DNA of 64,000 nt. It comes from TMED23 sp913054205 (GTDB lineage Bacteria > Pseudomonadota > Alphaproteobacteria > Rhodospirillales > UBA2165). The stretch covers positions 1 through 64,000 of the forward strand of contig JAYGEG010000160.1 of NCBI GenBank assembly GCA_046582495.1, given 5' to 3'. Positions 55,264 through 63,411 of the stretch are shown here, one piece after another; positions within the stretch are counted from its first letter, which is position 1; each line of letters begins with the position of its first letter. A program made the position numbers and the translations under genes. The notes under the pieces are model-generated. The model was not told where the DNA came from and searched no databases. It saw only the letters and a program-made list of their open reading frames with translations.

Positions 55264-55296
55264 GGATTCGGATTTAGGCCATTCACCAGAATGAGT
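55264..55296. repeat. degenerate palindromic repeat copy 2
   Basis: The right half GGCCATTCACCAGAATGA matches GGCATTCGCCAGAATGA of the copy at 51336-51370 with one insertion and one substitution, and the left GTGGATTCGG is a worn version of CTGGATTCTGG. It lies between holC and the MAPEG gene. Confidence 0.55.
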
Positions 55297-55394
55297 TCAC
55301 TATCGCTTGAGCTTGATGAGATTGCTATTCCTTACATCGATAGTTTGTAGGTACAATTTCTCCAGATATCCCTTCAGCCTATATGAGAAACGCC

Positions 55395-55805
55395 ATGCCG
55401 ACTGAATTGTTATATCTCTTTCTCACTTCCGTTTTGCTCGCCCTGATGTGGATTCCTCACATTATTGGACAAGTTCGCTTTGCCGGACCGTTGCAGGCCG
55501 AAGAATATGTCACCTTGCGCGAGCCCGCGACGCACAACTACATCAAGCGGTCCAATCGGGCTCACGTTAATTTGGTTGAACAATTTGGCGCCTTTGCCGG
55601 TCTTGTCGTGATCGCCCATCTTTTACAAGTATCGACCGAACTCACGGCTGGCGCTGCTGCGGTGTTTTTCTGGGCCCGCATTCTTCATGCCGTTGTTATG
55701 CTTTCAGGATTCAAACAATTTATGGCGCGGACATTAATCTTTACCGTCGCTTGGCTAGCGCTGATGGTGATTGCTTGGGAAATCGCGGCAACGAAACTTT
55801 TTTAA
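55395..55805 (+). CDS. MAPEG family membrane protein
   Basis: This small integral membrane protein of about 136 aa has four hydrophobic helices (LLYLFLTSVLLALMWIPHIIG; NLVEQFGAFAGLVVIAHLL; a segment near 90-110; a C-terminal helix). The MAPEG signature region RSNRAHVNLVEQFGAF is present. Bacterial MAPEG proteins are glutathione-dependent or of unknown activity. A second ATG at 55383 would add four residues. A terminator follows. Confidence 0.88.
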   Translation: MPTELLYLFLTSVLLALMWIPHIIGQVRFAGPLQAEEYVTLREPATHNYIKRSNRAHVNLVEQFGAFAGLVVIAHLLQVSTELTAGAAAVFFWARILHAVVMLSGFKQFMARTLIFTVAWLALMVIAWEIAATKLF

Positions 55806-55813
55806 CTTACCAT

Positions 55814-55848
55814 AAAAAAACCCGGCGCTTTTTGAGCACCGGATTTTT
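55814..55848. terminator. bidirectional terminator between MAPEG and DUF2189 genes
   Basis: CCGGCGC (55822-55828) pairs with GCACCGG (55836-55842) with one C-A mismatch. An A-run lies on the left and ATTTTT on the right, so it can serve both converging genes. Confidence 0.78.
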
Positions 55849-55865
55849 GCTTAAAATTGTTTAAA

Positions 55866-56663
55866 TCAACAATCTACAATTTTGCGGTATATATGCCAGG
55901 TTGAATGTCCAAGTACGGGCAGAACGACGCATAGTCCTGTAAAGAATGGCAGGGATCCGATGAGCAATGATCCTGCTACAATCACGCCCCAGGCCGCCAT
56001 GATGATCGGATTCATAAGCACTGCCTTAATGGAAGTTTTAAGAGCCACGATCACACCGACATCAAGATCTAACAGCATCGGGAATGAAATGACGCTGAGG
56101 CTCAAAACAACAACAGCCAAAACGAAGCCAACCGTACAGCCGACAATTATCATCGAAAGACCTTCACGCGTAGAAATGAGTTGGTTGAAAAATCCAATAT
56201 ATGATTCCGGTGCGGCCTCACCGAAATGTTGGATGTAGATTGCCTGGGCGACGTACAGCCAGACAAAATAAACAGCCATCAAAATAATGCCCATATTTAC
56301 GATGGCATTTATCGAATGCGATTTAAATACCAAGAATGCATTTGTCCGTGACGTGTAGCGGCCAAACTCGCGCCGTCGGCTGAGCTCGTAGGTTCCAATA
56401 GCAACGATTGGCCCCAGCAGCGTGTAACCGGCAAGCAGCGGAAAAATGAAAGGCAATAAATCCAAATCGCCATAAAATCCTGCGATGGCAAAGGTGACCA
56501 TAGGATAAATAATTGCGAGGTAAAAATAATGCGTCGGCATGGCGTTAAAATCGGCGAACCCTTTGCCTATTGCGTCCATTAAGTCCGACATACTGATTTG
56601 ACGAATATCAGGATGTTCGGATCGCGTCTCACGTGCAACTAAAGGGATATCAGCAGTCGTCAT
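55866..56663 (-). CDS. DUF2189 family membrane protein
   Basis: This 265 aa polytopic protein has about six hydrophobic segments and the DUF2189 features IRQISMSDLMDAIGKGFADF, LLAGYTLLGPIVAIGTYELSRRRE and FPMLLDLDVGVIVALKTSIKAVLMNP. The function is unknown, but the family is often encoded beside cytochrome oxidase genes, as here, where it diverges from the oxidase operon. It ends in TGA. Confidence 0.9.
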   Translation of the reverse strand: MTTADIPLVARETRSEHPDIRQISMSDLMDAIGKGFADFNAMPTHYFYLAIIYPMVTFAIAGFYGDLDLLPFIFPLLAGYTLLGPIVAIGTYELSRRREFGRYTSRTNAFLVFKSHSINAIVNMGIILMAVYFVWLYVAQAIYIQHFGEAAPESYIGFFNQLISTREGLSMIIVGCTVGFVLAVVVLSLSVISFPMLLDLDVGVIVALKTSIKAVLMNPIIMAAWGVIVAGSLLIGSLPFFTGLCVVLPVLGHSTWHIYRKIVDC

Positions 56664-57080
56664 TTGTTTACCTCCAGAACCTTGGTTCGGGGTTGAAATC
56701 CAAATATTCGACTAGTGGTTTGCAGGGACACCAATCAAATAGAATAGCAACCCAGTACATAACTCAACTTTCGTCAATTATACGCGAGATAAATTTTCGT
56801 TGCGATTGACTCTTATGTTCGTGCTAATATAATCCTCGAATCGCCGTTCAATTGTTAGAACGATTACAGATACATAATATGTTAGGAAGCGACGAGATCG
56901 GATGTCTTGAGAAATGAAACTGGCGACGAGCAATTCTGACAAAACAAACAGTTAATCGCTCCTCACAAAACGATCTGTCGAAGGAACATGAAGAATAAAG
57001 GTAAAGTATAATAATATTAGTTAAATAGTCAGTTTCTTTAGATAGATCTCCATATCATTTAGGTGAAGGAAGAATTCAGA
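56664..57080 (+). other. divergent intergenic region and long leader of the oxidase operon
   Basis: This gap carries the oxidase promoter (56806-56833), a possible hairpin AATCG..GTTC / GAACGATT around 56838-56863, and a seven-codon ORF MKNKGKV (56988-57011) with a good AAGGA site. The predicted untranslated leader before the subunit II gene is about 240 bases. No other gene is seen. Confidence 0.6.
56806..56833 (+). promoter_or_regulatory. near-consensus promoter of the cytochrome oxidase operon
   Basis: TTGACT (56806-56811) and a perfect TATAAT (56828-56833) are separated by 16 bases. It is the best sigma70-type promoter in the window and points at the oxidase genes, with a predicted start near 56840. 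Confidence 0.8.
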
Positions 57081-57968
57081 ATGGTTCTGGCAATAGTACT
57101 TGTTTTAATAGCAGTCGGCTCTCTGGTGTTCCATATTTGGAGCCCATGGTGGGCAACACCCATCGCCTCGAATTGGGGCTCAATCGACGATGCGATTTCT
57201 ATCACCTTCTGGATCACGGGCGTTGCCTATATCGTGATCATCTTATTCATGGCCTTCTGCGTTTATAAATATCGCTATCGCGAAGACCGACGCGCCGACT
57301 ACGAACCTGAAAATAGCAAACTAGAGTGGTGGCTTACCTGGATAACAGCTGCCGGTGTTGTTGGGCTGTTAACGCCTGGTCTGATCGCTTGGAATGACTT
57401 TGTTACTGTGCCTGAAAATGCCACAGAATTTGAAGTTGTCGGCAAGCAATGGGAGTGGAATTTTCGTCTGCCTGGAAAAGACGGAAAACTGGGAAAAACG
57501 AGCATTAGATTGATCAACGATGACAATCCGTTCGGCATTGATCCCAATGATCCAAATGGCAGAGATGATGTTTTGATCGAAGGGGATGATTTACATCTCC
57601 TGCTCAATCAGCCGCTCAAAGCGTTGCTGCGCTCCACTGACGTATTGCACGATTTTTATGTTCCTCAGTTCCGCGCTAAAATGGACCTTGTGCCGGGCCT
57701 AGTTACATTCTTCTGGATGACTCCCACGCGGACCGGAACCTTTGATATTTTATGTGCCGAATTGTGTGGCGTTGGTCATCACGCCATGCGGGGTACTGTC
57801 GTCGTTGACGATGAGGCCGCTTACAAAAAGTGGCTTGGAGAACAAGAAACATTTGCCTCGCTCTATCCTAAGGGAGCGGGAGTCAAACAAGCAGCGAACA
57901 CTGAAGAGCCGAAAGAGAAAACAATTCTAACGGCAACTAAATCCGAATCGAAAAAGTCGATTCGCTAG
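57081..57968 (+). CDS. ctaC: cytochrome c oxidase subunit II
   Basis: Subunit II carries the CuA centre that accepts electrons from cytochrome c. Two transmembrane helices (about residues 2-20 and 41-63), a third hydrophobic stretch at 87-104 and a cupredoxin domain follow. CuA ligands are His190, Cys225, Glu227, Cys229, His233 and Met236 (CAELCGVGHHAM). I chose ATG 57081 with AAGGA upstream; a GTG at 57063 would add six residues. No cleavable lipoprotein signal is visible. It is the first gene of the operon, followed after 34 bases by subunit I. Confidence 0.93.
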   Translation: MVLAIVLVLIAVGSLVFHIWSPWWATPIASNWGSIDDAISITFWITGVAYIVIILFMAFCVYKYRYREDRRADYEPENSKLEWWLTWITAAGVVGLLTPGLIAWNDFVTVPENATEFEVVGKQWEWNFRLPGKDGKLGKTSIRLINDDNPFGIDPNDPNGRDDVLIEGDDLHLLLNQPLKALLRSTDVLHDFYVPQFRAKMDLVPGLVTFFWMTPTRTGTFDILCAELCGVGHHAMRGTVVVDDEAAYKKWLGEQETFASLYPKGAGVKQAANTEEPKEKTILTATKSESKKSIR

Positions 57969-58002
57969 TATTTATGAATTTGCAGCATAGAGGGCTGATA
58001 TA

Positions 58003-59814
58003 ATGAGTAATGGTATGCTCGAAGAAACCACCGTAATCCCGACAGCAGAGCTTGAAGAGGTTGATCTTTATCACGCTCATAGTTGGATCACCAAATATGT
58101 GTTTAGTCAGGATGCTAAAATCATCGCGATCCAGTACTCAACGACGGCGGTCCTCATTGGACTGGTGGGATTGGTGTTATCCTGGTTGATGCGATTGCAG
58201 CTAGGTTTCCCGGAAGTTTTCTCTTTCATTGATGCTGAAAGCTATTATCAGTTCGTCACCATGCACGGCATGATTATGGTGATCTACCTGTTGACGGCGC
58301 TCTTCCTGGGAGGATTTGGTAACTATCTTATTCCGCTGATGGTGGGTGCCCGTGATATGGTCTTCCCCTATTTGAATATGCTCAGCTACTGGGTTTATCT
58401 CGTTGCTGTCCTGGTTTTGACCGCCAGTTTCTTCGTTCCTGGCGGCGCCTCAGGCGCAGGTTGGACGCTCTATCCACCGCAGGCCATTTCCCCAGGAACA
58501 CCAGGCATAGACGGCGGTATTATATTAATGCTGGTCTCTTTAGCGCTGTTCATTATCGGCTTTACAATGGGTGGCCTGAACTATGTGGTGACGGTACTGC
58601 AAGCGCGGGCACGCGGCATGACCCTGATGCGCATGCCGTTGACGGTATGGGGCATTTTTACAGCTACGATACTTGCGCTCTTAGCCTTCCCAGCTCTTTT
58701 TGTTGCGGCCATCATGATGACATTGGATCGTCTTTTGGGCACCAGTTTCTTCATGCCGGAAATGATCATTCAAGGCGAATTGGCGCCCACCGAAAACGGC
58801 AGCCCGCTTTTGTTCCAGCATTTGTTCTGGTTTTTCGGCCATCCTGAAGTTTACATCGTTGCGCTTCCTGCTTTCGGCGTTGTTTCCGATATTATCGCCA
58901 CGCATGCACGGAAAAATATTTTCGGCTACCGCATGATGGTATGGGCAATTGTCGGCATTGGCGGCTTGAGCTTCGTCGTCTGGGCGCACCATATGTATGT
59001 CAGTGGTATGAATCCTTATTTTGGTTTCTTCTTTGCAACGACAACTTTGATCATTGCCGTTCCGACAGCGCTTAAATTGTATAACTGGGTGCTGACGCTA
59101 TATAAGGGCAACATTCATCTCACGATCCCAATGCTTTATTGTATTGCCTTCATTCTGACTTTTCTGAACGGTGGCATCACAGGCCTATTCCTAGGCAACG
59201 TGATCGTTGATATTCCGTTGTCAGATACGATGTTTGTGGTTGCTCACTTCCATATGGTGATGGGTATCGCGCCGATCTTGGTGATTTTTGCCGCTATTTA
59301 TCATTGGTTCCCGAAAATGTCCGGGCGCATGCTGCATGAGGGCTGGGGGCAGTTCCATTTCTGGGTTACTTTCCTCGGCAGTTATCTGATTTATTTCCCA
59401 ATGCACTACCTCGGCTTTGTCGGCGTGCCGCGGCGGTATTTCGAAATTGGCGAAACACAATTTGTGCCGCCTTCCGCAGCAACCTTGAGCGAGTTCATTA
59501 CCATTGTGGTTTTGATCGTTGGCTTTGCCCAAGTGGTCTTCATCATCAATATTGTGACGAGTATCTGGAAAGGCAAACCTGCTGGCGACAACCCCTGGAA
59601 TGCGACAACGCTTGAGTGGCAAACAGCAACAACGCCTCCTGGGCATGGAAACTTTGGCGACGAATTACCCGTGGTTTACCGTTGGGCTTATGCGTACTCA
59701 GTACCAGGTGTTGAGGCTGACTTCGTGCCGCAGAATATGCCGCCGGATCAGGTCAAACGAACTGACGGCGGATTTGGGGCGATAGCTGGAGACCCACCTG
59801 AGCTTCATAAATAG
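58003..59814 (+). CDS. ctaD: cytochrome c oxidase subunit I
   Basis: This is the catalytic heme-copper subunit reducing O2 and pumping protons. Low-spin heme ligands are His88 (MHGMIM) and His417; heme a3 is bound by His415 in HFHMVMGI; CuB by His280, His329 and His330. The Glu282/Tyr284 pair in GHPEVYI, Asp118 in VGARDMVFP and Lys358 in PTALKLYNW correspond to the D- and K-channel residues, so this is an A1-type pump. The 603 aa length is slightly long at the C terminus. Confidence 0.96.
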   Translation: MSNGMLEETTVIPTAELEEVDLYHAHSWITKYVFSQDAKIIAIQYSTTAVLIGLVGLVLSWLMRLQLGFPEVFSFIDAESYYQFVTMHGMIMVIYLLTALFLGGFGNYLIPLMVGARDMVFPYLNMLSYWVYLVAVLVLTASFFVPGGASGAGWTLYPPQAISPGTPGIDGGIILMLVSLALFIIGFTMGGLNYVVTVLQARARGMTLMRMPLTVWGIFTATILALLAFPALFVAAIMMTLDRLLGTSFFMPEMIIQGELAPTENGSPLLFQHLFWFFGHPEVYIVALPAFGVVSDIIATHARKNIFGYRMMVWAIVGIGGLSFVVWAHHMYVSGMNPYFGFFFATTTLIIAVPTALKLYNWVLTLYKGNIHLTIPMLYCIAFILTFLNGGITGLFLGNVIVDIPLSDTMFVVAHFHMVMGIAPILVIFAAIYHWFPKMSGRMLHEGWGQFHFWVTFLGSYLIYFPMHYLGFVGVPRRYFEIGETQFVPPSAATLSEFITIVVLIVGFAQVVFIINIVTSIWKGKPAGDNPWNATTLEWQTATTPPGHGNFGDELPVVYRWAYAYSVPGVEADFVPQNMPPDQVKRTDGGFGAIAGDPPELHK

Positions 59815-59837
59815 AGTAGAGTGAGGATCGTAAGCCA

Positions 59838-60455
59838 GTGAGTATATTCCACGAAATCACCAAGAAACCTTGGTTAGAGGAACCTGTCGATTCGGGCGGA
59901 ATGCCCCATCAAAGCGCGTTCTTTGCGCCTGCTGGAAAAGTTGGCCTCCGGGTGTTTCTGTGTGTCGTCACTGTTATCTTCACGTTAACGCTCATCGCCT
60001 ATGCAGATCGGATGCGGTTCCCAACCTGGCAGATCATGCCGGAGCCATGGGTTTTATGGCTCAATACGGCGTTTTTGATCATCGCTAGTTTCGCCATGCA
60101 AAGAGCCCTCAACAGTGCACGTCAAAATCATCTAAATGGCGTGCGCGATGGCCTTCTGTTAGGAGGCATATTCACGTTCGCCTTTCTGACCGGCCAGGTG
60201 TTCGTTTGGCAGCAACTTGTTGAGATGGGGTATTACGCAAATACCAATACTGCGAATGCCTTCTTTTATCTGCTCACTGCACTGCATGGCCTCCATTTGG
60301 TTGGCGGCCTCGTTGCGTGGTGGCGGAGTGTTTTTCGAATGTGGCGCGGCAGTTCAGCGACCGATCTACGTTTGAGCGTCGAATTATGCACGAAATATTG
60401 GCACTATCTATTACTGATTTGGCTTATTTTATTTGGCCTATTATTGATTAGTTAA
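59838..60455 (+). CDS. cytochrome c oxidase subunit III-like protein, first copy
   Basis: This 205 aa COX3-family membrane protein has about five helices (VFLCVVTVIFTLTLIAYA; WLNTAFLIIASFAMQRAL; a segment near 105-125; FFYLLTALHGLHLVGGLVAWW; the C-terminal WHYLLLIWLILFGLLL). The family His/Glu residues in ALHGLHL are present. Translation starts at GTG 59838 behind GAGGAT. It is shorter than the following COX3 paralogue, and the two together may replace one standard subunit III. Confidence 0.88.
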   Translation: MSIFHEITKKPWLEEPVDSGGMPHQSAFFAPAGKVGLRVFLCVVTVIFTLTLIAYADRMRFPTWQIMPEPWVLWLNTAFLIIASFAMQRALNSARQNHLNGVRDGLLLGGIFTFAFLTGQVFVWQQLVEMGYYANTNTANAFFYLLTALHGLHLVGGLVAWWRSVFRMWRGSSATDLRLSVELCTKYWHYLLLIWLILFGLLLIS

Positions 60456-60471
60456 GAAGGAAATATTGAAC

Positions 60472-61200
60472 ATGGCGCCATCAGATACCGCAACTAACGT
60501 GGCCGGACCATCCGCGATAACTAATGGATTAAACAGCGCAGCCGAGGATTGGGGTTCCGATCAGCGGACATTTAAGAACGTGCCTTGGGGTAAGGCGATG
60601 ATGTGGATATTCCTAGTCAGTGATACCTTCATCTTTTCATGCTTTTTGATTGCCTATATGAAAGTGCGAATTTCGACGACAACGCCTTGGCCGGAGCCGA
60701 GCGAAGTGTTCGCGTTGTCGTTTGGCGGCGAGCCAATCCCGCTTATTCTAATCGCCATCATGACATTTATCCTGATTACCAGCAGCGGCACCATGGTGTT
60801 AGCCGTTAATTACGGCTATCGGAAAGACAAAAATAAAACCGCAATACTGCTGCTCATTACCGCTCTCTTCGGTGCCTCTTTTGTCGGTATGCAGGCTTTT
60901 GAGTGGACCAAATTGATTGTTGAAGAGGGTGTTCGCCCCTGGAGTAATCCAATGGGTGCTCCTCAATTCGGTGCAGTATTTTTCATGATAACCGGCTTCC
61001 ATGGATTCCACGTATCGGTCGGCGTTTTGTTTTTGCTTTTGGTTGCCCGCAAAGTCTGGCGCGGCGATTACGATACCGAAAAACGCGGCTTTTATACCAG
61101 CCGAAAAGGTAGTTACGAGATCGTTGAAACCATGGGCCTTTACTGGCACTTCGTCGATCTGGTTTGGGTTTTCATCTTTGCATTCTTTTATCTTTGGTAG
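60472..61200 (+). CDS. cytochrome c oxidase subunit III, second copy
   Basis: This 242 aa heme-copper oxidase subunit III has about five helices; FHGFHVSVGVLFLLLVARKVWRG and the C-terminal ETMGLYWHFVDLVWVFIFAFFYLW (key residues W, H, D, W) match the family. The N-terminal 45 residues are a hydrophilic extension. I chose ATG 60472; TTG 60466 is the alternative. It has diverged strongly from the upstream copy, so this is not a recent duplication. Confidence 0.9.
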   Translation: MAPSDTATNVAGPSAITNGLNSAAEDWGSDQRTFKNVPWGKAMMWIFLVSDTFIFSCFLIAYMKVRISTTTPWPEPSEVFALSFGGEPIPLILIAIMTFILITSSGTMVLAVNYGYRKDKNKTAILLLITALFGASFVGMQAFEWTKLIVEEGVRPWSNPMGAPQFGAVFFMITGFHGFHVSVGVLFLLLVARKVWRGDYDTEKRGFYTSRKGSYEIVETMGLYWHFVDLVWVFIFAFFYLW

Positions 61201-61211
61201 AGGCGAACGAT

Positions 61212-61532
61212 ATGGCACACGCAGAAGGTCAACACCACCCGCTAGGTGTTTATTTTAAAGTATGGGCACTGCTGTTCATACTCAGTACGTTCTCCTATCT
61301 TGTTGATTTTTATCATGTTCAGGGATATCTCAGATGGACCTTGATTCTCCTCTTTATGTTCTTAAAGGCCGGATTTATTATCTCCGTCTTCATGCACATT
61401 AAGTGGGAACGCTGGGCGCTTAGTTTGGCGATATTGGGACCACCGACATTGCTATTGATTTTTATAGCGATGATGATGATTGAAGGTGATTATACTTTCC
61501 TCACACGAGGTATATTCTTCACCGGATCTTAA
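61212..61532 (+). CDS. cytochrome c oxidase subunit IV family protein
   Basis: This 106 aa small membrane protein has three helices (FKVWALLFILSTFSYLVDFY; LRWTLILLFMFLKAGFIISVFMHI; LSLAILGPPTLLLIFIAMMM). The LKAxFIISVFMHIKWE stretch is the COX4/CyoD-type signature. It probably stabilises the oxidase. It starts 11 bases after the second subunit III gene. Confidence 0.88.
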   Translation: MAHAEGQHHPLGVYFKVWALLFILSTFSYLVDFYHVQGYLRWTLILLFMFLKAGFIISVFMHIKWERWALSLAILGPPTLLLIFIAMMMIEGDYTFLTRGIFFTGS

Positions 61533-61576
61533 TCTCAATTCTTCCATGGCCGGTAGTTCGGCCGAACAGAAAAGCT

Positions 61577-61963
61577 ATGCGGTACGTTACGCTAACATTA
61601 TTGTCATTAATGGGGAGCTTGGCTCCCCTCACCCCTGCTTTCGCGCATTTCGGACTGGCTGATGGCGAAGACGTCAGCCATGGGCTGTTTGTCGGATATG
61701 TTCTGGCTCTCCTCGGGCTTATTGCCTTTGTTATTTATCGGCGGCGGAAGAGCACACAAGAATCGCCTGAGCTTAAATCTCTTAAACGTCAGCTTAGAGA
61801 CCTCGAACGCTCCCTGACGGCCTGCCTCGCACAGCTAAAAAACGCCGATGAGTACCCAAACGAATGCGGGCTTACCGAAGAACAGCGCAAAGAACGGCTG
61901 AAATCTGCTGCCTCGATCAGAGGAAAGATCGACACCACGAAGGCAAGTTTAGCGGCCATCTGA
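61577..61963 (+). CDS. small signal-peptide membrane protein with coiled coil, function unknown
   Basis: This 128 aa protein has a likely cleavable signal peptide (residues 1-23, ending TPAFA-H), a transmembrane helix at about 37-53 (GLFVGYVLALLGLIAFVIY), a basic stop-transfer RRRK and a cytosolic helical coiled coil (SLKRQLRDLERSLTACLAQL onward). I do not recognise a family. It is the last gene in the oxidase operon (44-base gap), so I infer an assembly or accessory role. It ends in TGA. Confidence 0.75.
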   Translation: MRYVTLTLLSLMGSLAPLTPAFAHFGLADGEDVSHGLFVGYVLALLGLIAFVIYRRRKSTQESPELKSLKRQLRDLERSLTACLAQLKNADEYPNECGLTEEQRKERLKSAASIRGKIDTTKASLAAI

Positions 61964-62008
61964 GCCGGCTAATCCAAATAAAAATATTCCGAGTTTTTTC
62001 ATGCAGAC

Positions 62009-63406
62009 CTAGCGGCTGAACCATATTTCACGGCGCGTTAGGGAAATCAGGAGAAAAACCGTTATCAATAATCCTGCTGCGAGGAAAATCGCCTGAAAAG
62101 CGGCAACGAAGCTGATTTGCCGCTGCATGATTTCAAATCCGCCGGTGACCACGGATGCACAAATGACCATGCCGATCATACGGGTGAGTGAGACGAGCCC
62201 ACCTGCGACACCGCGTTCGGCTCGAGGTAAGGTTGCAGCCGTAAGCTCCAGGCAAGACAGCTGAAAAAGACCAAGGCCAAGACCGATCGCAAACAACGCA
62301 GGTGCGAGCGCAAAAAGTCCGGTACTGGGTTCAAGCAGAGCCACACCGAACAATCCCACTGCCGTGATTACCACGCCGGAAAAGGCAATTTTACCGGCGG
62401 CGATTTTCGCGATTAACCAGCTGCCTGCCAACCCGGCAGCGCCGCCGCCAATGAGGGACAGGGCTAAAACCAGACCAGCTTCAATCACTGACAAGCCGAC
62501 CTCGCGAACGAGATAATGAGGTCCGATAACCATGAGAGTAAAGCCGCACAAATTAACCATGAGATTGGTCATTTGTAACATTGAAAACCCACGGTCCCGG
62601 AACATGGCCAATCGCAAAATGGGTTCGGGAGCCCGGCTTTCGGCACGCAAAAAGCCTTTCAAACAAAGAATTCCGACCAATAGCAGCAAGCCCGTCAGTA
62701 GCCAGGAAATCTCTGCCTGTTGCAACTGGTTGAGTGCCAGGATGAAGGCGCTGAGCGTTGCGATCAATAATGCGGCTCCGGCGAGATCGAGATTAGGTTG
62801 ACGCTTCGGTTGATCAATCTTGGGCAGAAAAATCATCAAAATCAGTGCCGTTACGGCAAGCGGGACCCGAAACCAAAAGACGCCCGGCCAGCCCCAGTGC
62901 TCAATCAGCCAGCCGCCAAATGCCGGGCCAAAAGCCATGCCAAGAGCGAACATCATGGTGTAGATTGCGAGCACGCGGCCTCGAAGTTGTTCTGAAAACA
63001 AAAAGGTCGCGAGCGCTGGGCCGCAACCGATCAGCATCGCAATACCAAACCCCTGCAGCACACGGAAAACCAGAAACCAGCCGAACGTACTCGAATAGGC
63101 ACAAAGTGCATGGGCCACAACGCTGACCATTAGTCCAAGAGTGAAAAGCTTCTTGTGTCCGAACAGATCGCCAAGCTTGCTGAAAATCAGTACTGAACCG
63201 GCCTGTGTTAGGACGAAACAAATAATCACCCACTGAATACCATTGAGGCCGATTTCGAAAGAACGGGTGATATCCGGAAAGGCGATATTGACCGAGGAAT
63301 CCAACGGCCCCAAAATGCTGCCCAAGCCAACGACAAAAAGGCCGAATTTCGCCCTGAAATCTGAGGGCGGCGGCAGGTCAGTTGGGTTGGGGGTCGGGTC
63401 CGGCAT
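62009..63406 (-). CDS. MFS transporter, DHA2-type drug exporter family
   Basis: This 465 aa permease has about 14 hydrophobic segments and the MFS signatures SVNIAFPDITRSF, GSVLIFSKLGDLFGHKK (motif A) and AFGPAFGGWLIEHWGWPGVFWFRVP (motif C region). Homologues export drugs or metabolites; the substrate cannot be read from sequence. It lies 5 bases after the DapA-like gene's stop on the same strand, so the two are probably co-transcribed. Confidence 0.9.
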   Translation of the reverse strand: MPDPTPNPTDLPPPSDFRAKFGLFVVGLGSILGPLDSSVNIAFPDITRSFEIGLNGIQWVIICFVLTQAGSVLIFSKLGDLFGHKKLFTLGLMVSVVAHALCAYSSTFGWFLVFRVLQGFGIAMLIGCGPALATFLFSEQLRGRVLAIYTMMFALGMAFGPAFGGWLIEHWGWPGVFWFRVPLAVTALILMIFLPKIDQPKRQPNLDLAGAALLIATLSAFILALNQLQQAEISWLLTGLLLLVGILCLKGFLRAESRAPEPILRLAMFRDRGFSMLQMTNLMVNLCGFTLMVIGPHYLVREVGLSVIEAGLVLALSLIGGGAAGLAGSWLIAKIAAGKIAFSGVVITAVGLFGVALLEPSTGLFALAPALFAIGLGLGLFQLSCLELTAATLPRAERGVAGGLVSLTRMIGMVICASVVTGGFEIMQRQISFVAAFQAIFLAAGLLITVFLLISLTRREIWFSR

Positions 63407-63411
63407 CCCTG

